From Tragulus kanchil (Eukaryota > Chordata > Mammalia > Artiodactyla > Tragulidae): 64,000 nt of DNA. Both the position numbers and the translations under genes were made by a program. Shown piece by piece: positions 59,262 through 64,000 of this stretch. The DNA is taken from NCBI GenBank assembly GCA_022376925.1, contig JAIOJX010000006.1, positions 62,953,394 through 63,017,393 on the forward strand, given 5' to 3'. Position 1 is the stretch's first letter; each line of letters starts with the position of its first letter. Below the pieces are notes generated by a model. It did not search any database and had not been told where the DNA came from. It was given only the letters and a program-made list of their open reading frames with translations.

Positions 59262-59475
59262 AAGTGGAAGTATTAGTTGCTCAGTCATGTGTGACTCTTT
59301 GCAATCCCAAGGACTGTAGCCCATCAGGTTCTCTTGTCCGTGGAATTCTCTAGGCAAGAATTCTGGAGTGGGTAGCCATTCCCTTCTCTAGGGGATCTTC
59401 TCAACCCAGGAATCGAACCCAGGTCTCCTACACTGAAGACAGATTTCTTACCATCTGAGCCCATCAGGGAAGCTT
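59262..59475 (-). mobile_element. Bov-tA SINE
   Basis: TTAGTTGCTCAGTCATGTGT, CAATCCCAAGGACTGTAGCC, CAGGCAAGAATTCTGGAGTG and the reversed head CATCTGAGCCCATCAGGGAA, which has an extra base in GAGCC(C)ATCAGG. Confidence 0.9.
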
Positions 59476-59538
59476 GGTAAAAGTTTAGTTGTTCCTATTT
59501 CACCCTCAGGGAATTCATAGAATAATTCTACTTATTGT

Positions 59539-59560
59539 TAACAAACAAACAAACAAAAAT
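59539..59560. repeat. (AAAC)n short tandem repeat
   Basis: Four consecutive AACA/CAAA units, AACAAACAAACAAACAAAA. Confidence 0.85.
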
Positions 59561-59859
59561 GACATTTTTAACTACATCTTCTGTAGACTAAGGAACTCCA
59601 ATTAAGTTCCATATGTTTATTAGTTTACTCTCTGTTTCCTGTCTCCATGGAAGCAGAGACAATCATACTCATAACTCGGTTTATGAGTTTCACTTAGAAG
59701 GATTCATGTAGAATAATGTCTGGAATATAGTAGGCATTTAGTAAGTATTTATTAAATTAACAAATAAAAGAACTGTGACTATGAAAGACAGAGGAAAGAT
59801 AAGAAGAAAGAATGTGAGGGGAGAAAAATTAGGTAGGAAGGCTACAGAGACAGGTTATG

Positions 59860-60320
59860 TCAACTAAAAAAAGATAAACAACTTGAGAGTTGTGGGTTAA
59901 GTTTTATTTGGGGCATAATTAGGACTGCAACCCAGTAGGCAACACCTCAGATAGCTCTGAGAGACTGCTCCAAAGAGACGATGGGAGGAAAATCAATATA
60001 TAAATAAGGCTTTGACAAAAAGGGGTTTCAACATCATTAAGCACTCATTTTACAGAGGGGATTTCTGGTTAGTCATGAGGATCTGATTCACTGTAAGGGA
60101 TATTGTGTTTTTCTAGGTATAAGGAGATGCAAGGATTGAGATCATAAAATCTGTTCCTAAGAACATCTGCCTGTCTAAAGACCTGTCCCACTAGATCCTC
60201 TAGAGCACAGAGTGCCACCTCCACCCCTGAACTACCTCAGAGGATGATGAGAGTCAGCAGCTGTCGAAGCACAGGATTCAATCTCCACAGTGGTGAATGG
60301 CAGATTCCCTTGCTCTTCAG
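59860..60320 (-). mobile_element. LTR-like block, antisense, family not named
   Basis: ACTTGAGAGTTGTGGGTTAA, GTTTTATTTGGGGCATAATT, CTCAGATAGCTCTGAGAGAC and CTAGGTATAAGGAGATGCAA are text I associate with a common artiodactyl LTR-type repeat. On the - strand AATAAAAC provides a poly(A)-type signal near 59905. No retroviral coding frames adjoin. Borders and class are uncertain. Confidence 0.45.
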
Positions 60321-61118
60321 TCATTGGCAATGTAATTGGTAAGTGCCAATTGGTAGTTGACAGTTAAAATGAAAGTTTTTCCTCAAATGATTGTTCTGCC
60401 ATAAACTATACTGCTGGAATATTTCCCTATTTAAAAACAACAAAGTCTCCATAGGGCAAAAAATGTAGTTGTGAAGGTTAAATGAACACAGTCGGCATTG
60501 ACTTTACATAATTATTGTGTCCACAGAATTGGAAAAAATTCTTCAAAGTCTTCAGGTGACCTCAGCTACTGTATCACCAAATTCCAGTTAAGACAAATAA
60601 TGCCACTGCCTGATGGTTGGAATTCTTTTCTTCTTTCCCTCTTTGGGAATTTCTAAAAATGTGTGATTAGCAATCAAACTTCAAAGGGGAGAGTCAGAGG
60701 AGGATTTGGCAAGAACAACCTGAAAGGTATTTGGAATCTCTATGCCAGTAACTTGTTGGTATTTTATTTACATAAACCCTTTTATGTTCATATTATTTGC
60801 ATTTACCCATAAATTGCAAGCAAAATTTTAGTTCCTTTCTTTCTGTGTATCAACTTGTTCCAACTTCCTAAGAGCCAATTTACAAAGGGAAAGAATGAAC
60901 TAACATTTCTGAACACCTACTTATACCAGTCATTGCACTGAAAACCACACATGGATCATCCCATTTAATTTTCCCAGTAATCTGGGAGGGAGAGGGTATT
61001 AAATCCATTTAAAAGATAAGAAAATTGAGGCTCATAAAAGTTAACTATCTTTCCTAAAATCACACAGATAACGACTGGCAGAGTCAAGGTACAGACCAAT
61101 TCTGCCAAATAACTCCAT
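60321..61118. other. Intergenic sequence, no gene seen
   Basis: Contains ATCATCCCATTTAATTTTCC..GAGGCTCATAAAAGTTAA text near 60955-61045, similar to a MIR core. Otherwise unremarkable. Confidence 0.4.
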
Positions 61119-61136
61119 GGTTCTTATTGGTGGTGA

Positions 61137-61348
61137 TGGTGGTCAGTTGCTTCAGTTGTGTCTGACTTTTTGGGACCCCATGGATTGTAGCCCACCAGGC
61201 TCCTCTGTCCATGGGACTTACCCAGCAAGAACACTGGAGTGGGTTGCCATGCCCTCCTCCAGGGAATCTTCCCAACCCAGGAATGTGCCTCCTGCATCTC
61301 TTGCACTGGAGGTGGATTTTTTTTTACTGCTAAGCCACCACAGAAGCC
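61137..61348 (-). mobile_element. Bov-tA SINE with target duplication
   Basis: TTGCTTCAGTTGTGTCTGAC, GGGACCCCATGGATTGTAGC, CACTGGAGTGGGTTGCCATG and reversed head AAGCCACCACAGAAGCCC. GTTCTTATTG occurs on both sides (~61120 and ~61353). Confidence 0.9.
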
Positions 61349-62112
61349 CACAGTTCTTATTGATTTGTGTCTATTTATGGACTCTGTGTTGCACATTAGC
61401 CTTTCTTTGTTAAATGTTTTCTTTCTGGGTAAATAGTTAAATTTAGCAGAGTATGATTATAGGTTTACCACTTTCCGCTCTTTGCTAATAGTTTTTCCTC
61501 CCCTTTTTGTCATGAGCATGTATATAGTCTGCCCTTTACCTCCAAATAATTCAGTGATCATTGCAGTTTTAAAATGCCTCAAAATTCCAGACGGAATATG
61601 ATCAGTCTAATTCTTTCTACAAGTATGTAGGTCTGTGGGTGGCAGTGGTACTGTATACTGTTAGGGGAGCAATGAGGTAAGTAAAGAGAGCTAGGGATGG
61701 CTGTCTTAAATAAATCTGAGTGTGGGGTAGGGGAAAGCTCTGAAGGACATCACCTTCTCCTTGGCTGCCCTCTATACTCAAGAGAATTGTATCCCTGAGC
61801 AAATCCTAGAAGCTTCTCTGGGCTCAAGGACTGATGACTATCCTTGAATCCCACTTTTAGACATATAGAGATTTCCCAATTGGGCTCACTGATTTTGATG
61901 CTCTCCCTCCTCCTCTGTGCTGTGTAATCCCTTAGCACCACACTTAGGTGCAGGATGGCCAATTTATTAAAATTATTTTTTACCTCCTTAAATCAGCTCA
62001 TCCCTTTGCACTCCCTGTAATCTGTGCTAAAAACCTTCAAGTCATATTTGACTCTCCTGATGCTCAAATATTCAATTAGTCACTAACTTCTGTAATTTGT
62101 ATTTTTTTTTTG
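61349..62112. other. Intergenic sequence, no feature seen
   Basis: Moderate GC. Two overlapping - strand open frames (61617-61962) show no recognisable domain and are probably chance. Confidence 0.4.
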
Positions 62113-62390
62113 AAAAAAAGAACTTTTAATTTTGTATTGGGGTATAGTCGACTAATAATGTTGTAGTAGTTTCAGGTGAACAGTGAAGGGACTCAGCCAT
62201 ACATATACATGTATCCATTCTCTCCCAAACTCTACACCCATCCAGGTTACTACATGATGTTGAGCAGAATTCCATGTTGCATACAGTAGGTCCTTGTAGA
62301 TTATGCATTTTAAATATACCAGTGTGTACATCCCAAGCTCCCTAACTATCCTTTTCCTTCATCCTTCTTCCCTGGAAACCATATGGATAT
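62113..62390 (-). mobile_element. Artiodactyl L1 3' UTR fragment, antisense; duplicate at ~63295-63577
   Basis: TTGTATTGGGGTATAGTCGA, GTTGTAGTAGTTTCAGGTGA, ACATGTATCCATTCTCTCCC and CAGTAGGTCCTTGTAGATTA are the reverse of the artiodactyl L1 3' UTR. In the duplicate the start is damaged by small deletions. Confidence 0.8.
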
Positions 62391-62896
62391 CTGAACTTCC
62401 CCATCCATCCATACAGTCTTGTGTGTGTCTATTGTGTTCTAGATGTTGTATAAGATGCTGGGAATTCAGAGATGATTGAGATGTGGAGCTAGTTTTCACT
62501 TTCACATTATAGCTCTAAATTTCATTACCTAAAATTAAGTCTCTACTTTTCAGGGTGGTGGCATTCAGGGTTTTCTACTATCAGGACTCCAAGGCCTTCA
62601 CAGCCTCCACATCTGTCTACACTCATGCAGTATTCCTGTCTGACCATCCTGTGACCCTCCACATCTCTACCCTTTGTTCCTACACAGACTGTGCTTCCTC
62701 AAGGCTTTACCTAGAGAAAACCCTACTCATCCTCTAAAGCTCAGCTCAAAGGCCTGCTCCCCTTTGAAGCTGTATCCACCATCAGCTCAAGAGTTAATCG
62801 TTTTTCTCCTTGTTCTGACAGTGCTTGTACCTCAAGATTAGGATTAACTTCATTAGCCTGGGATAAACCATCACTATTTATCATTGTTGCTCCCTC

Positions 62897-62978
62897 TCTA
62901 AGGCAATAACTTGATTCATGTAACTTTTATAAGCACTTCTAAGGCAATAACTTGATTCATGCACATTTTTATTCCTTC
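62897..62978. repeat. 41-bp local direct repeat
   Basis: TCTAAGGCAATAACTTGATT occurs at 62897 and again at 62938. The two units then diverge after CATG. It lies inside the non-duplicated part of duplication 16's first unit. Confidence 0.85.
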
Positions 62979-64000
62979 TACTACTTACATAGTTCAGTAA
63001 ATCTCTTGTTGGCCATAGACTTCAGCAAAGGAAAAAATATGATTATATAATGTTCACATTGAATTATCTGATATAATTCAACTTAATTCCTAATTCTATT
63101 GCCCTTCTCTCTTGCTTACTTTCCTCTTGAACCCTTACCTCCTCCATTTTTGGTGTATAAATTTGTCCTCATCAAATAATTCTACTGAGAGAAATATTTG
63201 TTTGACTGCCACTGTTGCTTTGAAGGAGAGGTACCTCACATCATGCAAAAGGCCTGGATTCAAATCCTAACCTATTTGACTCTCCTGTGAATTTGTATTT
63301 TTGAAAAGAACTTTTAATTTTGTATTGGGGTATAGTCCTAATAATGTTGTAGTAGTTTCAGGTGAACAGTGAAGGGACTCAGCCATACATATACATGTAT
63401 CCATTCTCTCCCAAACTCTACACCCATCCAGGTTACTACATGATGTTGAGCAGAATTCCATGTTGCATACAGTAGGTCCTTGTAGATTATGCATTTTAAA
63501 TATACCAGTGTGTACATCCCAAGCTCCCTAACTATCCTTTTCCTTCATCCTTCTTCCCTGGAAACCATATGGATATCTGAACTTCCCCATCCATCCATAC
63601 AGTCTTGTGTGTGTCTATTGTGTTCTAGATGTTGTATAAGATGCTGGGAATTCAGAGATGATTGAGATGTGGAGCTAGTTTTCACTTTCACATTATAGCT
63701 CTAAATTTCATTACCTAAAAATTAAGTCTCTACTTTTCAGGGTGGTGGCATTCAGGGTTTTCTACTATCAGGACTCCAAGGCCTTCACAGCCTCCACATC
63801 TGTCTACACTCATGCAGTATTCCTGTCTGACCATCCTGTGACCCTCCACATCTCTACCCTTTGTTCCTACACAGACTGTGCTTCCTCAAGGCTTTACCTA
63901 GAGAAAACCCTACTCATCCTCTAAAGCTCAGCTCAAAGGCCTGCTCCCCTTTGAAGCTGTATCCACCATCAGCTCAAGAGTTAATCGTTTTTCTCCTTGT

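Larger units (their letters stand above)
62044..64000. repeat. Tandem duplication 16 (offset ~1186 bp after a ~40-bp gap), runs off the window
   Basis: 62044-62813 recurs from 63274 to the window end. Near its start copy 2 lacks about 40 bases, and it lacks a few more in a T/A run and at the GTCGACTAATA site. The match is still running at 64000, so the second copy is incomplete here. Confidence 0.96.

Noticed and set aside
1..64000. A CRISPR-like or satellite array explanation for the many repeats
   Set aside because: Each pair has only two (rarely three) unrelated 1.1-kb units. There is no common repeat sequence between pairs and no spacer regularity.
1..64000. tRNA genes suggested by A- and B-box matches
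   Set aside because: All such matches are the tRNA-derived heads of SINEs, followed by SINE bodies and A tails, without a foldable mature tRNA.

Overview
This is nuclear DNA of a pecoran ruminant (the cattle, sheep, deer and musk deer group). The evidence is a dense load of Bov-tA/Bov-A2 SINEs, a Bov-B (RTE) LINE 3' end, artiodactyl L1 elements and CHR-type tRNA-Glu SINEs. The species cannot be fixed from the sequence. There are no bacterial genes, CRISPR arrays or operons, and most open frames in the window are chance or lie inside transposons.

One protein-coding gene is present: the 3' half of DCUN1D5 (DCN1-like protein 5, a cullin neddylation co-factor) on the + strand. Four coding exons (5612-5720, 5807-5911, 9076-9178, 12480-12535) join in frame to give the last ~123 residues of the protein. 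A short 3' UTR with an AATAAA signal at 12786 follows. The upstream exons must lie before the window, and no other cellular gene was recognised downstream. The rest is intronic or intergenic DNA filled by repeats: old L1 fragments (1-4.3 kb), SINEs throughout, a Tigger-like DNA element (14.2 kb), a Bov-B tail (26.8 kb), two opposed LTRs (29.3-30.5 kb), a near full-length but decayed antisense L1 (40.15-48.83 kb), a 5'-truncated sense L1 whose reverse-transcriptase frame is still open (52.8-57.05 kb), and an antisense LTR-like block (59.9-60.3 kb).

The most striking property is structural. Sixteen direct tandem duplications, each with a unit of about 1.06-1.23 kb, occur from end to end of the window at 1.8-8 kb intervals. 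They ignore all gene and repeat boundaries. Copies are almost identical except close to the junctions, where the sequence often looks like an error-rich version of the true flank. One duplication repeats two DCUN1D5 exons in a way that would break the reading frame. This uniform pattern is best explained as unmerged overlaps between assembly pieces rather than biology. If the duplicates are collapsed, the window represents roughly 46 kb of real sequence.

A second point of interest is a CHR-2-like SINE subfamily with a distinctive body. It has at least seven loci here, three with clean 12-16 bp target-site duplications, plus one 5'-truncated insertion flanked by a 15-bp duplication.
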